From: Centipeda periodontii DSM 2778
GTDB taxonomy: Bacteria; Bacillota; Negativicutes; Selenomonadales; Selenomonadaceae
Assembly (NCBI RefSeq): GCF_000213975.1
Contig: NZ_GL892076.1
Location: 842,074 to 906,073 of the forward strand
Direction: 5' to 3'
Length of the DNA stretch: 64,000 nucleotides
Position 1 is the first letter of the stretch. Each line of letters starts with the position of its first letter. A program made the translations under genes and the position numbers. A model generated the notes under the pieces. It was not told the DNA's origin, made no database searches, and saw only the letters and a list, made by a program, of their open reading frames with translations. Below are positions 8,043-16,991 of the stretch, piece by piece.

Positions 8043-8960
8043 TCACTTTGCACAGAACGCCTGCAGTTCTGTACGGAAAATATCGACGGCGCGCGGCAGG
8101 TAACGCTTCTTTGCGCGGGCAAGGATGATCGTGCGGTGCGGGTCGCCCTCGATGGCAGCGTAGCAGGGGGGATGTGCGGGCGGAGCGGCGGCGATGAGTG
8201 TCTCGGGGAGGATGGCGGCGCCGAGTCCCGCGCCTGCGAGTGCGTGCGCCGTGTTCATGCTGCGCGTTTCGAGTGTGATCTGCGGCAGGAAGCCCGCCGC
8301 CTCACAGAGGGAGAAGAGCGTATCGTGGAGTTTTTGTTCGCGGTGCATCAGGAGAAATGGTGTCTCGCGCAGCGCCGCGAGGGGAACACTCGGAATATTT
8401 TCGCGCGCACCGGGGACAAGTCCGAGTGTCGTGCACATGGGATGCGCGGGCGGGAGGGCGAGCAGCAGCCGCTCCTCGAAAAGCACATCGTAGACGAAGC
8501 GGTGCTCGCTCACGGGGAGCAGCGAGATGATGCAGTCCACCTCGTTCGTTGTGGCAAGTTCCTCGAGTCGATAGGTTGTGTCCTCGCGCAGATGGAGCGT
8601 GATTTTCGGATATTTTGCGCGAAAGGCGGGGAGCATGGGCGCGAGGAGATGTGTGCTGCGAAACTGCGTGAGTCCGAGTGTCACGTCGCCCGCCGCGCCG
8701 TGCACGCAGTCATCCACCTGCTGATGGAACGCCTCATCGAGCGCGATGATGGAGCGCGCCGTCTCGAGATAGAGCCTGCCGACGGCGGTCGGCGTGAGGC
8801 GTGCGCCGCCGCGGTCGAAGAGAGGTGCGCCGATCTTCTTCTCCTGCGCGGCGAGCAGCTGCGAGAGCGACGGCTGTGAGATGTAGAGTTTTTTCGCGGC
8901 GAGCGAGAGCGTACCCTCCTCGGCAATTTTCAAAATGTAGCGGAACTGTCGGAACTCCAT
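8043..8960 (-). CDS. LysR-type regulator, probable tartrate regulator
   Basis: 305 residues, the usual LysR length. The N-terminal winged helix-turn-helix reads FRQFRYILKIAEEGTLSLAA then AKKLYISQPSLSQLL, and the effector-binding domain follows. It is divergent from the DASS transporter and ttdAB genes, the same arrangement as ttdR with ttdABT in E. coli, so L-tartrate (or a related dicarboxylate) is a reasonable inducer. The inference of target comes from position only. A perfect 7-bp inverted repeat in the divergent region is a candidate operator. Confidence 0.88.
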   Translation of the reverse strand: MEFRQFRYILKIAEEGTLSLAAKKLYISQPSLSQLLAAQEKKIGAPLFDRGGARLTPTAVGRLYLETARSIIALDEAFHQQVDDCVHGAAGDVTLGLTQFRSTHLLAPMLPAFRAKYPKITLHLREDTTYRLEELATTNEVDCIISLLPVSEHRFVYDVLFEERLLLALPPAHPMCTTLGLVPGARENIPSVPLAALRETPFLLMHREQKLHDTLFSLCEAAGFLPQITLETRSMNTAHALAGAGLGAAILPETLIAAAPPAHPPCYAAIEGDPHRTIILARAKKRYLPRAVDIFRTELQAFCAK

Positions 8961-8983
8961 AAATATACCTCGGTATAATAATT

Positions 8984-9004
8984 TTCCTATAGAGAGAATA
9001 GGAA
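8984..9004. promoter_or_regulatory. Candidate LysR operator
   Basis: TTCCTAT-N7-ATAGGAA is a perfect inverted repeat that contains the T-N11-A pattern of LysR-family sites. It lies in the divergent region just upstream of the transporter promoter. Confidence 0.5.
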
Positions 9005-9012
9005 TTTACGTA

Positions 9013-9042
9013 TTCGACTTATAAGGAAGGATAGCGTATAAT
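9013..9042 (+). promoter_or_regulatory. Promoter of the tartrate transporter operon
   Basis: TTCGAC at 9013-9018, an 18-bp spacer, and TATAAT at 9037-9042. The weak -35 fits a promoter that needs an activator. Confidence 0.5.
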
Positions 9043-9135
9043 GCAAAATAAGTAAAGGGTCTGCGCAGACTCTCTTGGATGAATGGGCGCATAAACGCTC
9101 AATAATGTGTATTATCATCACGGGAGGGGACTCTT

Positions 9136-10536
9136 TTGAGCAAGGGAGTACGATGTTTTCTGACGGCGGGGCTGATCGCCGTCCTCTGGTTCCTGCCGGT
9201 GCCCGAGGGGCTGACACCGGCAGCTTGGCATCTGTTCGCAATCTTCGCGGGCACAATCCTCGGCTTTATTTTACAGCCGTTCCCGCTCGGGACGGTCGCG
9301 CTCGCGGCAATCACGTTTGCAGCACTGACGAATACGATCAAGCCGGCAGAGGCGCTGACGGGCTTCAGCAATACGGTGATCTGGCTGATCGTGTCGGCGT
9401 TTTTGTTCGCGCAGGGCTTTATCAAGACGGGGCTGGGGCGGCGGATTGCATATTATCTCATTTTGAAATTCGGGTCGAGCAGCCTGAAACTTGCCTACAC
9501 TCTCGTTCTGAGTGATTTTATTATCGCGCCTGCAACGCCGTCGAACACGGCACGTTCGGGCGGGATTCTCTTTCCCATTGTGCGCAGCCTCGCTTCGGTC
9601 TTCGGCTCGGAGCCGGGGGCGACGGCACGCAAGATCGGCGCATTCCTCCTCGTCGTGTCGTTTCAAGTGGATGCGCCGATCGCCGCCGCCTTTCTGACGG
9701 CGTGCGCACCGAATCCTCTGATGGCGGAGCTCGCACGGGACACGGCAGGGCTTGAGATCTCGTGGGGGCTTTGGGCGATGGCGGGCATCGTGCCCGTCCT
9801 GCTCTCGATGGTTGTTCTGCCCTATGTGCTCTACAAGCTCTATCCGCCCGAGATTCAGAGGACGCCCGAGGCGCAGTCACTTGCGCGCGAAAAACTCACG
9901 GAGATGGGCGCAATGACGCGGGATGAGAAAATCATCTGCGGCATCTTTGTCGGTGCGCTCCTCCTCTGGAGCACGTCGGGCTACACGGGCGTGAACGCGA
10001 CCATTGCAGCCCTCCTCGGTGTGACGGCGATGCTCCTCACGGGTGTCCTCACATGGGAGGATGTGCTGCGGGAAAAGGGCGCATGGGACGGCATGATGTG
10101 GATGGGCGGCATTGTGAGCCTCGCGGGTGCACTGAACAAGATCGGCTTCATCCCGTGGTTCGCTGCAAGCGTTACGGGGGCGATGACGGGCGTCTCATGG
10201 GGGCTGACTCTCGGCATTCTCTTCCTTGTCTATCTCTACAGTCACTATGGCTTTGCGAGCCTGTCGGGGCATGCGACGGCGATGTACGCGGCATTTCTCG
10301 CCGTTGCCGTTGCGGCGGGCGCACCTCCCTATCTTGCGGCACTTGGGCTCGCCTTCCTCTCGAACCTCATGGCGGGGCTGACACACTACTCCACGGGGTC
10401 GGCACCCATCTACTTCGGCGCGGGCTATGTGACGCAGGGGCAGTGGTGGAAGCTGGGCTTCGTCTGCTCCGTCATCAACATCATCATCTGGATCGGCATC
10501 GGCTCCGTCTGGTGGAAGATCCTCGGGATTTGGTAA
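9136..10536 (+). CDS. ttdT: DASS family anion transporter, probable tartrate carrier
   Basis: 466-residue integral membrane protein of the divalent anion:Na+ symporter family (CitT/TtdT/SodiT branch). It has about 12-14 hydrophobic segments, and the family's substrate/Na+ loops are visible as LVLSDFIIAPATPSNTARSG and, late in the protein, LSNLMAGLTHYSTGSAPIYFG. Start TTG 9136 follows GGGAGGGGA. The next genes encode both tartrate dehydratase subunits, so uptake of L-tartrate, perhaps in exchange for succinate as in E. coli TtdT, is the likely job. Citrate or another dicarboxylate cannot be excluded from sequence alone. Confidence 0.8.
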   Translation: MSKGVRCFLTAGLIAVLWFLPVPEGLTPAAWHLFAIFAGTILGFILQPFPLGTVALAAITFAALTNTIKPAEALTGFSNTVIWLIVSAFLFAQGFIKTGLGRRIAYYLILKFGSSSLKLAYTLVLSDFIIAPATPSNTARSGGILFPIVRSLASVFGSEPGATARKIGAFLLVVSFQVDAPIAAAFLTACAPNPLMAELARDTAGLEISWGLWAMAGIVPVLLSMVVLPYVLYKLYPPEIQRTPEAQSLAREKLTEMGAMTRDEKIICGIFVGALLLWSTSGYTGVNATIAALLGVTAMLLTGVLTWEDVLREKGAWDGMMWMGGIVSLAGALNKIGFIPWFAASVTGAMTGVSWGLTLGILFLVYLYSHYGFASLSGHATAMYAAFLAVAVAAGAPPYLAALGLAFLSNLMAGLTHYSTGSAPIYFGAGYVTQGQWWKLGFVCSVINIIIWIGIGSVWWKILGIW

Positions 10537-10550
10537 CTGTGTATTGGTAT

Positions 10551-10718
10551 TAGGGAACCACTGATAAAATGAAGTCCGTCAGATTGGCGTAGATTTTTTC
10601 GTCCGATTGAGGAGGCAAACCGGACGCATAGCCAAAGCTATGTGGAGGATTTGCCGACGAAAAGCGGGCAAAAAAGATGCGCTAAGATGATGGTGCTGAA
10701 TTTATCAGTGGTTCCCTA
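10551..10718 (+). mobile_element. MITE-like element, copy A (full length)
   Basis: Perfect 16-bp terminal inverted repeats (GGGAACCACTGATAAA and its complement) bounded by TA on both sides, which looks like a TA target duplication as made by IS630/Tc1-type transposases. The interior has no ORF and contains a nested hairpin GGCAAA...CATAGC-CAAA-GCTATG...TTTGCC. It sits between the transporter gene and ttdA, inside the presumed operon. Confidence 0.85.
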
Positions 10719-10737
10719 GGATAAAGGAGAGATTTCT

Positions 10738-11637
10738 ATGACGAAAGCGGAAGCCTCTGCGCATATGCAGGACGTGCTCGCGAAATTCGTGGCGTACACG
10801 GGCAAGCGGCTGCCGGACGATGTGCGCGCAAAGATCGCGGAACTCGCCGCGCAGGAGGACGCTCCTCTTGCGAAGTCCATCTACGAGACGATGGAAAGGA
10901 ATCAGGAACTTGCGGTGAAGCTGAACCGCCCGAGCTGTCAGGACACGGGTGCAGCGCAGTTCTTTCTCAAATGCGGGTCGAACTTTCCGTACATGGCTGA
11001 GATGGCGGAGATCCTGCACGCGGCGGTCGTGCAGGCGACGGTGGATGCTCCGTTGCGCCACAACGCCGTGGAGACGTTTGACGAGTTCAACACAGGCAAG
11101 AACGTCGGCAAGCAGATTCCCTCGATTTTCTGGGAGATCGTGCCCGAGCGTGACGACATCGAGATCCATACGTACATGGCGGGCGGCGGCTGCACGCTGC
11201 CGGGAAAGGCGATGGTGCTCATGCCGGGCGAGGGCTACGAGGGCGTGACGCGTTTCGTTCTCGATGTCATGACGAGCTACGGGTTGAACGCCTGCCCGCC
11301 GCTCCTCGTCGGTGTCGGTGTCGGCACATCGGTCGAGGTTGCGGCGCTCCATTCGAAGAAGGCGCTCATGCGCCCGATCGGCTCGCACAATCCGAACCCG
11401 CGCGCCGCTAAGATGGAGCAGCTGCTTGAGGACGGCATCAACGCCATCGGCCTCGGTCCGCAGGGACTGATGGGCAAGCACTCCGTCCTCGGCGTCAACA
11501 TCGAGAACAGCGCGCGCCATCCGTCCGTGATCGGCGTCGCCGTGAACGTCGGCTGCTGGTCACACAGGCGCGGTCATATCGTCTTTGACAAGAACCTCGA
11601 CTATAGGATTCTCTCGCACGCGGAGGTGGATTTCTGA
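10738..11637 (+). CDS. ttdA: L(+)-tartrate dehydratase alpha subunit
   Basis: Catalytic subunit of the Fe-S enzyme that dehydrates L-tartrate to oxaloacetate. 299 residues, matching the family length. Blocks shared with E. coli TtdA include [42 protein letters not shown] and [11 protein letters not shown]. Cys in CQDTG and in the NACPP and VGCWSHRRG segments are the expected cluster ligands. The gene overlaps ttdB by one base. Class I two-subunit fumarase is the main alternative, but the tartrate-type blocks and the context favour TtdA. An AAGGAGAG ribosome site precedes the start. Confidence 0.9.
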   Translation: MTKAEASAHMQDVLAKFVAYTGKRLPDDVRAKIAELAAQEDAPLAKSIYETMERNQELAVKLNRPSCQDTGAAQFFLKCGSNFPYMAEMAEILHAAVVQATVDAPLRHNAVETFDEFNTGKNVGKQIPSIFWEIVPERDDIEIHTYMAGGGCTLPGKAMVLMPGEGYEGVTRFVLDVMTSYGLNACPPLLVGVGVGTSVEVAALHSKKALMRPIGSHNPNPRAAKMEQLLEDGINAIGLGPQGLMGKHSVLGVNIENSARHPSVIGVAVNVGCWSHRRGHIVFDKNLDYRILSHAEVDF

Positions 11638-12248
11638 TGGAGAAGAAAGTTCTGACAACCCCGATTCAGCCCGAAGATCTCGCGGACATCAACGTCGGTG
11701 ACGTGATCTACCTCACGGGGTATCTCACAACCTGCCGCGACGTGGCGCATCGCCGCGTCATTGAGGAGGGACGAAAGCTCCCCGTCGACGTAAAGGACGG
11801 CGCGATTCTCCACGCGGGGCCGATCATCCGCAAGCACGGTGAGGGGAAGTATGAAATGGTCACAGTCGGTCCCACAACCAGCATGCGCATGGAGAAATTC
11901 GAGGAGGCATTCATCGCGGAGACGGGCGTGCGCCTGATCATCGGCAAGGGCGGCATGAAGGACGGCACGATGCGCGGCTGCCGCGACCACAAGGCACTCC
12001 ACTGCGTATTCCCTGCGGGTTGCGCTGTCGTCGCCGCCGCGTGCGTCGAGGAGATCGTCGATGCGAATTGGCTCGACCTTGGCATGCCGGAGACACTCTG
12101 GACGTGCAAGGTGAAGGAGTTTGGCCCCCTCATCGTCTCCATCGACAGTCACGGGCACAACATCTTCGAGGAGAACAAGGTGATCTTCAACGAACGCAAG
12201 GAAAAAGCGTGCGCGGAGATCTGCAAGCAGGTCGGGTTTATCAAGTAA
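11637..12248 (+). CDS. ttdB: L(+)-tartrate dehydratase beta subunit
   Basis: 203 residues, the partner of TtdA. It has the TtdB blocks [54 protein letters not shown] and [14 protein letters not shown]. Translation is coupled to ttdA (TGATG overlap). It closes the tartrate operon. Confidence 0.92.
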   Translation: MEKKVLTTPIQPEDLADINVGDVIYLTGYLTTCRDVAHRRVIEEGRKLPVDVKDGAILHAGPIIRKHGEGKYEMVTVGPTTSMRMEKFEEAFIAETGVRLIIGKGGMKDGTMRGCRDHKALHCVFPAGCAVVAAACVEEIVDANWLDLGMPETLWTCKVKEFGPLIVSIDSHGHNIFEENKVIFNERKEKACAEICKQVGFIK

Positions 12249-12263
12249 AGAGCATACAAAAAG

Positions 12264-12300
12264 AACGCCGTTCCCATGATCGGGAGCGGCGTCCTTTTGT
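12264..12300. terminator. Terminator between ttdB and the PTS gene
   Basis: CGCCGTTCCC and GGGAGCGGCG form a stem with a T-rich run (CCTTTTG) on the plus side and an A-rich run on the other, so it can serve both convergent genes. Confidence 0.7.
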
Positions 12301-12344
12301 GTCGCGGCAGTTGTGTCGTTGGGGAGCCGTCAACCAATAAAAAT

Positions 12345-14504
12345 TCACACCTTTGCGACCGGATCGAGTGCGCTGACCTCGCCCGTGGCGGTCATCTTGA
12401 TGCTCGTACCTTCGGGCAGTCCTGTGAAGATCACAAGGCAGGCATCGGATTTCGCATTCTCACGAATGTAGTCGATGTCGAACTCCATGAGCTTGTCGCC
12501 CTTCTTCACCTGCTGTCCCGACTCAACAAAGACATTGAAGCCCTTGCCGCCAAGCGCGACCGTATCCACGCCAATGTGGAGCAGGTACTCTGTGCCGTCC
12601 GCGCTCTTCATGCCGATGGCATGCTTCGTGTCAAAGACGAAGACCACCTCGCCGTCGTCGGGCGCAAGCACCTCGCCTTTGCTCGGGTAGATGAAGAAGC
12701 CGTCGCCCATCATCTTGCTCGCAAACGCCTCGTCGGGCGCCTCCGTGATCGGATGCACCGTGCCCGTGACGGGGCTGCAAAGTGTGCGTCCCTCGCCTGC
12801 GGGAGCCGCTGCCTTTGCCTCCGCTGCCGGTTTTTCTTCGGTGGGTGCTGTGGCAGGCGCATCGTCCTCCGGCTCGACATCGGGGGCTGTCTCAAGATAG
12901 GTCTCGAGGTTCGACTTGATGACGGCGACCTGCGGTCCGTAGATGACCTGCACGCCCGTGCCTTTGACGATGACGCCGACCGCGCCCGTCGCCTTGAGCA
13001 GTTTTTCATTTACAAGTGAGGAGTCTGCCACGGAGCAGCGCAGACGAGTTGCGCAGCAGTCGACGGACGTGATGTTGCGCTTGCTGCCGAGTCCGCGCGC
13101 GATCGCAGCGCTCTTTGCGTCGCCCGAAGCTCCGTCGGCGGCAGATCCGCCCGCACCCTCGCGTGCCTGATAGTCCGCCTTTGTGAAGAGTTTCGTCTCC
13201 TCGTCGTCGTCCTCGCGGCCCGGCGTCTTGAAGTTGAAGTGCTGAATCATCCAGCGGAAGATGAAATAGTAGAGGAAGAAGTAGATCACGCCGACGGGGA
13301 TGACGTACATCCAGCTCGTCTTTGCCTCACCCTGCAAAATACCGAAGATGAAGAAGTCAAGCAGACCGCCCGAGAACGTAAGTCCCACGGCGATGTTCAG
13401 CATGTGCGCGATCATGTATGCTGCGCCCGCGAGTGCGACCTGCACGGCGAAAAGTGCGGGAGCCACGAAGAGGAAGGAGAACTCGATCGGCTCCGTGATG
13501 CCCGTGAGCATACAGGTGAGCGCCGCCGAGAGCAGAAGTCCGCGCGCGACCGCCTTTTTCTCAGGACGTGCGCAGTGATACATTGCGAGTGCCGCGCCCG
13601 GCAGACCGAAGATCATAAAGATGAACTCGCCCGAGAAATACCGCGTCGCGTCCGCACTGAAATGCACGACGTTCGGGGAGGCGAGCTGTGCAAAGAAGAT
13701 GTTCTGACCGCCCTGGATGAGCTGCCCGTCGATCATCATTGAGCCGCCGACACCCGTCTGCCAGAACGGCAGGTAGAAGACGTGGTGCAGACCGAACGGG
13801 ATGAGTGCACGCTTGACGATGCCGAAGATCAGCGTGCCGATGTAGCCCGTACCCGTGACAAGACTGCCGAGGGCGAAGATGCCCTGCTGGGCGAGCGGCC
13901 AGAGGAAGTACATCGCGATGCCGACAAAGAGGAAGACAATCGTCGAGATGATGGGGACGAAGCGCGAACCGCCGAAGAAGGAGAGTGCATTCGGCAGAAC
14001 GATCTTATGATACTTGTTGTGCAGCCACGCCACGCCGATTCCGACGATGATGCCGCCGAACACGCCCATCTGGAATGACATGATGCCGCAGGAGGCGGCA
14101 ATCGTGCCTTCGAGGACCGTCGGTGCAATCGAGCCGTCCGGCAGGATCTGTCCGCCGATTTTCAGCATTGCGTTGCAGGCGGTGTGCATGACGAAGAAGG
14201 CGATCATCGCCGAGAGTGCCGCGACCTCCTTCTCCGCCTTTGCCATGCCGATGGCGACACCGACCGCGAAGATGATCGGCAAATTGCCGAAGATCGTGCT
14301 GCCTGCACTTGCCATGATCGAGAGCAGTGAATGCAGTGCCGTGCCCGCACCGAGGACACCGCCGAGCCCGTACGTCTCGATCGTCGTCGGGTTCGTGAAC
14401 GACGCGCCGATGCCGAGCAGGATACCTGCAATCGGCAGGATCGCGACCGGCAGCATGAAGCTGCGCCCGACGCGTTGGAGCACACTAAAGATTTCATCCT
14501 TCAT
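12345..14504 (-). CDS. ptsG: PTS glucose-type permease, IICBA fusion
   Basis: A 719-residue sugar permease in domain order IIC-IIB-IIA. IIC (residues 1-420) has about ten membrane segments with the family blocks GLHHVFYLPFW, RYFSGEFIFMIFGLPGAALA and TGITEPIEFSFLFVAP. IIB (about 475-550) has the phospho-Cys region SVDCCATRLRCSV; two adjacent Cys stand where one is usual. IIA (about 580-715) has the phospho-His segment YLLHIGVDTV. The IIC resembles B. subtilis PtsG more than NagE, so glucose is the likely sugar, although the family also carries GlcNAc and maltose. An Ala/Pro/Glu-rich linker joins IIB to IIA. Confidence 0.88.
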   Translation of the reverse strand: MKDEIFSVLQRVGRSFMLPVAILPIAGILLGIGASFTNPTTIETYGLGGVLGAGTALHSLLSIMASAGSTIFGNLPIIFAVGVAIGMAKAEKEVAALSAMIAFFVMHTACNAMLKIGGQILPDGSIAPTVLEGTIAASCGIMSFQMGVFGGIIVGIGVAWLHNKYHKIVLPNALSFFGGSRFVPIISTIVFLFVGIAMYFLWPLAQQGIFALGSLVTGTGYIGTLIFGIVKRALIPFGLHHVFYLPFWQTGVGGSMMIDGQLIQGGQNIFFAQLASPNVVHFSADATRYFSGEFIFMIFGLPGAALAMYHCARPEKKAVARGLLLSAALTCMLTGITEPIEFSFLFVAPALFAVQVALAGAAYMIAHMLNIAVGLTFSGGLLDFFIFGILQGEAKTSWMYVIPVGVIYFFLYYFIFRWMIQHFNFKTPGREDDDEETKLFTKADYQAREGAGGSAADGASGDAKSAAIARGLGSKRNITSVDCCATRLRCSVADSSLVNEKLLKATGAVGVIVKGTGVQVIYGPQVAVIKSNLETYLETAPDVEPEDDAPATAPTEEKPAAEAKAAAPAGEGRTLCSPVTGTVHPITEAPDEAFASKMMGDGFFIYPSKGEVLAPDDGEVVFVFDTKHAIGMKSADGTEYLLHIGVDTVALGGKGFNVFVESGQQVKKGDKLMEFDIDYIRENAKSDACLVIFTGLPEGTSIKMTATGEVSALDPVAKV

Positions 14505-14652
14505 GTTTCTCTATACCCCTTTCCCTCCGCGTCCATCCCCTGTACGCCCTCCCCTTTGGGCAATACAAACAAAGAGACATCAAGAAGATTGTGAAACCTG
14601 TGTTGATGCCTGTATGCGATGAACTGCAGAATCTATAAAATAATACATGATA

Positions 14653-14682
14653 ATTATACCGTAGATGGGGATGGGGTGTAAA
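14653..14682 (-). promoter_or_regulatory. Promoter of the PTS gene
   Basis: The minus strand shows TTTACA (complement of 14677-14682), an 18-bp spacer and TATAAT (complement of 14653-14658). It leaves a leader of about 140 nt before the PTS start, with no obvious antiterminator hairpin pair. Confidence 0.55.
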
Positions 14683-14812
14683 GGGGAGATTTGTGGGAGT
14701 GGGAACAGTGGAAAATGATGTGTGATTCAATGCGGATTTTCCCTCTAAAAATTAATTAATTTTAGAAGGAAAACTTGCTCAGTAGAGGAATAATAGATAT
14801 AGGTAAAATACT

Positions 14813-14837
14813 AAGGTTGCCTCGTAGGCAACCTTTT
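14813..14837 (+). terminator. Short terminator-like hairpin upstream of the dynamin genes
   Basis: AAGGTTGCCT-CGT-AGGCAACCTTTT. No gene ends just upstream on this strand. A weak promoter-like pair (TTGCTC, 17 bp, TATAGG) lies 20-45 bp before it, so it may end a very short transcript or act as an insulator. The rest of 14683-14812 shows nothing I can name. Confidence 0.55.
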
Positions 14838-14863
14838 GAAGCATTTTGTCTGTATACTATACT
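14836..14863 (+). promoter_or_regulatory. Promoter of the dynamin-like operon
   Basis: TTGAAG at 14836-14841, a 16-bp spacer and TATACT at 14858-14863. The -35 box overlaps the tail of the hairpin just before it. Confidence 0.5.
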
Positions 14864-14957
14864 TGTACTTGTCGAAGACTCTGCCTAAAGTGGAACGAAA
14901 GAGGGGGTCCTACACGGTGGAGCATGGAGCAACATATTGCGATGGAGGAGAGATCGT

Positions 14958-16991
14958 ATGTCAAAGGATATTCAAGAGGCTTTGGAAAAATGTGCTGCTT
15001 ACGCCGAGCGCGGCTATCGGCTTGCCAAGGCGGGCTACGACGAATTGCATGATGCGGTGTTGGAGGAAGAGGGAAAACTTCAGGAGGCAAAATACGAGCA
15101 GAAACAGTCTGGTCGCATCGACTACGGTGATACGCTCGATGCTCAGCTGCAGGAGCTGCGTGCCTCACAGGCATTGGAAGCGGAGCTGCGGCGAGATTTG
15201 CAGAGTCTGCGCGAGCGGCAAAAGGAATTTTCCGTTGTGGTTTTTGGGCGCACAATGGCGGGGAAATCGACGCTTATGGAAATTCTGCGTCATGGCGACG
15301 GGGCGAGCATCGGTAAGGGCAATCAGCGCACGACGCGCGATGTGCGGGATTACCGCTGGCAGGGCATGAAAATCACGGATGTTCCGGGAATCTGTGCCGT
15401 TGACGGGCGCGCCGATGAGGAACTGGCGATGGAGGCGGCAAAGGCGGCGGACTTGATCCTCTTCTTTGTTTCGGACGATGCGCCGCAGGAAGAGGAGGCA
15501 GCGAAACTTGCCGAACTGCGGAAACTCGGGAAGAGTGTTCTGGGGCTTGTGAACGTCAAAGCTGAGATCAATCCCAATCGCCGTGCGCTTGCCCTGCGCG
15601 TGATTCGTGATCGTCTTTCCGAGACGGAAAATTTGGATGAGATCTGTGCCCAGTTCCGCGAATATGGCATAAAGAAATATCAGCAGAATTGGGAGGGAAT
15701 TCCCTTTGTCTATACACATCTGCTGGCAGCGTTCCTCGGGCAGAAGAGTCAGCTGAACGATGCGGAACTGTACGAGGCGAGCAATTTCGCCGCAGTGGAG
15801 GAATATATCCTCGAAAAGGTACAGCGGGATGGCGCGTTCTTGCGCATCAAGACGTTTGTGGACTGTGCCGTCAACCCTATGCAGACGCATATGGAGCGAT
15901 TGCTACGGAACAGCTCGCTGAACGCGCAGGAAGGTATGATATTTCGCAGGAAATGGCATGAACTTGATCGTTGGTGGGACGAGTTCTTTCCGCGTGTGAA
16001 GAAGAAATACAGCGAGTTTTGCGTGCGTATGGAGAGCGAAATAGAAAGCGGCATCGCGGACTTTGTGGAGGATCACTACGAGGGAGACATCAGCGCAAAG
16101 TGGAATTACTACATGAAGGAAAATCTGCGGCTGGAGGACATGTGTAGCGCATTCCTTGGGGAAGTTGCACATATGTGTGAACGCAAGCAGCGGGAACTGT
16201 TGGACGACTTGCGCATCGAGCGGAAGTTCGCAGGAAGGATACGGCTCGAGCAGCAGCTTTCGATGGGGGATGTGTCCGATACAAAGACATGGATGCAGGT
16301 AGGAGCGGCGGGGCTGTTTTTCGTGAATCCGGTGGCGGCAGTTGTTGCCAGCGGTCTTGTTGCTCTTTTTGGTGACAGCAAGGCAGAGAAGATCCGTAAG
16401 CAAAAAGTGGAGCTGCGCAGTAAATTGACGGAGCAGATGGCAGAGGTGCAGGAGAAAATCAGCGCACAAATGGTCGATAAGATTGGTGAAATTATCAGTG
16501 AGCGAATTGAGGGCTTGCGTGATGTCCTTGTTTCGGCAGATGAACGGCTTCTTTCTCTTGCGCACGAGGAGGCGCGTGCGGCGGGACGGATGCAGACAGA
16601 GCTGCGGAATCTCAATATGGAACTCTGGGCGGAGGCGCAGCGCTATGCAGACGTGACAAAGGATATTGACCTGATGACGGTTGCGCGGATTCCGGGCATA
16701 CAGACACGACTTATTGCAAGGAAGGAGCTGACGCAGAAGGATAGGAAGAAGATGCAAGCTGTCCTTGGAGAGGAAGTCGTTTGTAGTTCCGGCACATTGG
16801 CAAAGAACTGCAAGGACCTGATTGGCTCGTATCAGGACAAGGTCTTTGAGTATGGTGAAGACGGGCAGTATTACTGCAAGATTCTTGCGAATGAGCGTCC
16901 GTTGAAGGAATTGAGTCAGGACTTGAACTACCGTCTTGTGCAGCAGCTCTTTTGCAGTCCGATTTTCAATGAAAGTGAGGTATGGGGATGA
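14958..16991 (+). CDS. Dynamin-like GTPase, LeoBC-like (Eleos candidate)
   Basis: A 677-residue large GTPase. A coiled N-terminal region (residues 1-90, rich in Glu/Arg) precedes the GTPase domain: P-loop GRTMAGKST, switch Thr in QRTTRDVRDY, G3 DVPG. The G4 motif is degenerate (NVKAE instead of NKxD). The rest is helical, as in bacterial dynamins, with one hydrophobic segment near residue 440-465 (GAAGLFFVNPVAAVVASGLV) that could insert in membrane. It overlaps the next gene in an ATGA junction. Two adjacent dynamin-like GTPases, the second at LeoA length, resemble the Eleos defence pair LeoBC/LeoA. That match is by architecture, not by alignment. Start ATG 14958 follows GGAGGAGAG. Confidence 0.75.
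   Translation: MSKDIQEALEKCAAYAERGYRLAKAGYDELHDAVLEEEGKLQEAKYEQKQSGRIDYGDTLDAQLQELRASQALEAELRRDLQSLRERQKEFSVVVFGRTMAGKSTLMEILRHGDGASIGKGNQRTTRDVRDYRWQGMKITDVPGICAVDGRADEELAMEAAKAADLILFFVSDDAPQEEEAAKLAELRKLGKSVLGLVNVKAEINPNRRALALRVIRDRLSETENLDEICAQFREYGIKKYQQNWEGIPFVYTHLLAAFLGQKSQLNDAELYEASNFAAVEEYILEKVQRDGAFLRIKTFVDCAVNPMQTHMERLLRNSSLNAQEGMIFRRKWHELDRWWDEFFPRVKKKYSEFCVRMESEIESGIADFVEDHYEGDISAKWNYYMKENLRLEDMCSAFLGEVAHMCERKQRELLDDLRIERKFAGRIRLEQQLSMGDVSDTKTWMQVGAAGLFFVNPVAAVVASGLVALFGDSKAEKIRKQKVELRSKLTEQMAEVQEKISAQMVDKIGEIISERIEGLRDVLVSADERLLSLAHEEARAAGRMQTELRNLNMELWAEAQRYADVTKDIDLMTVARIPGIQTRLIARKELTQKDRKKMQAVLGEEVVCSSGTLAKNCKDLIGSYQDKVFEYGEDGQYYCKILANERPLKELSQDLNYRLVQQLFCSPIFNESEVWG

Noticed and set aside
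14536..14652. The PTS leader as a LicT/GlcT-type antiterminator site
   Set aside because: I could find no terminator hairpin with a U-run overlapped by a second hairpin in this leader.
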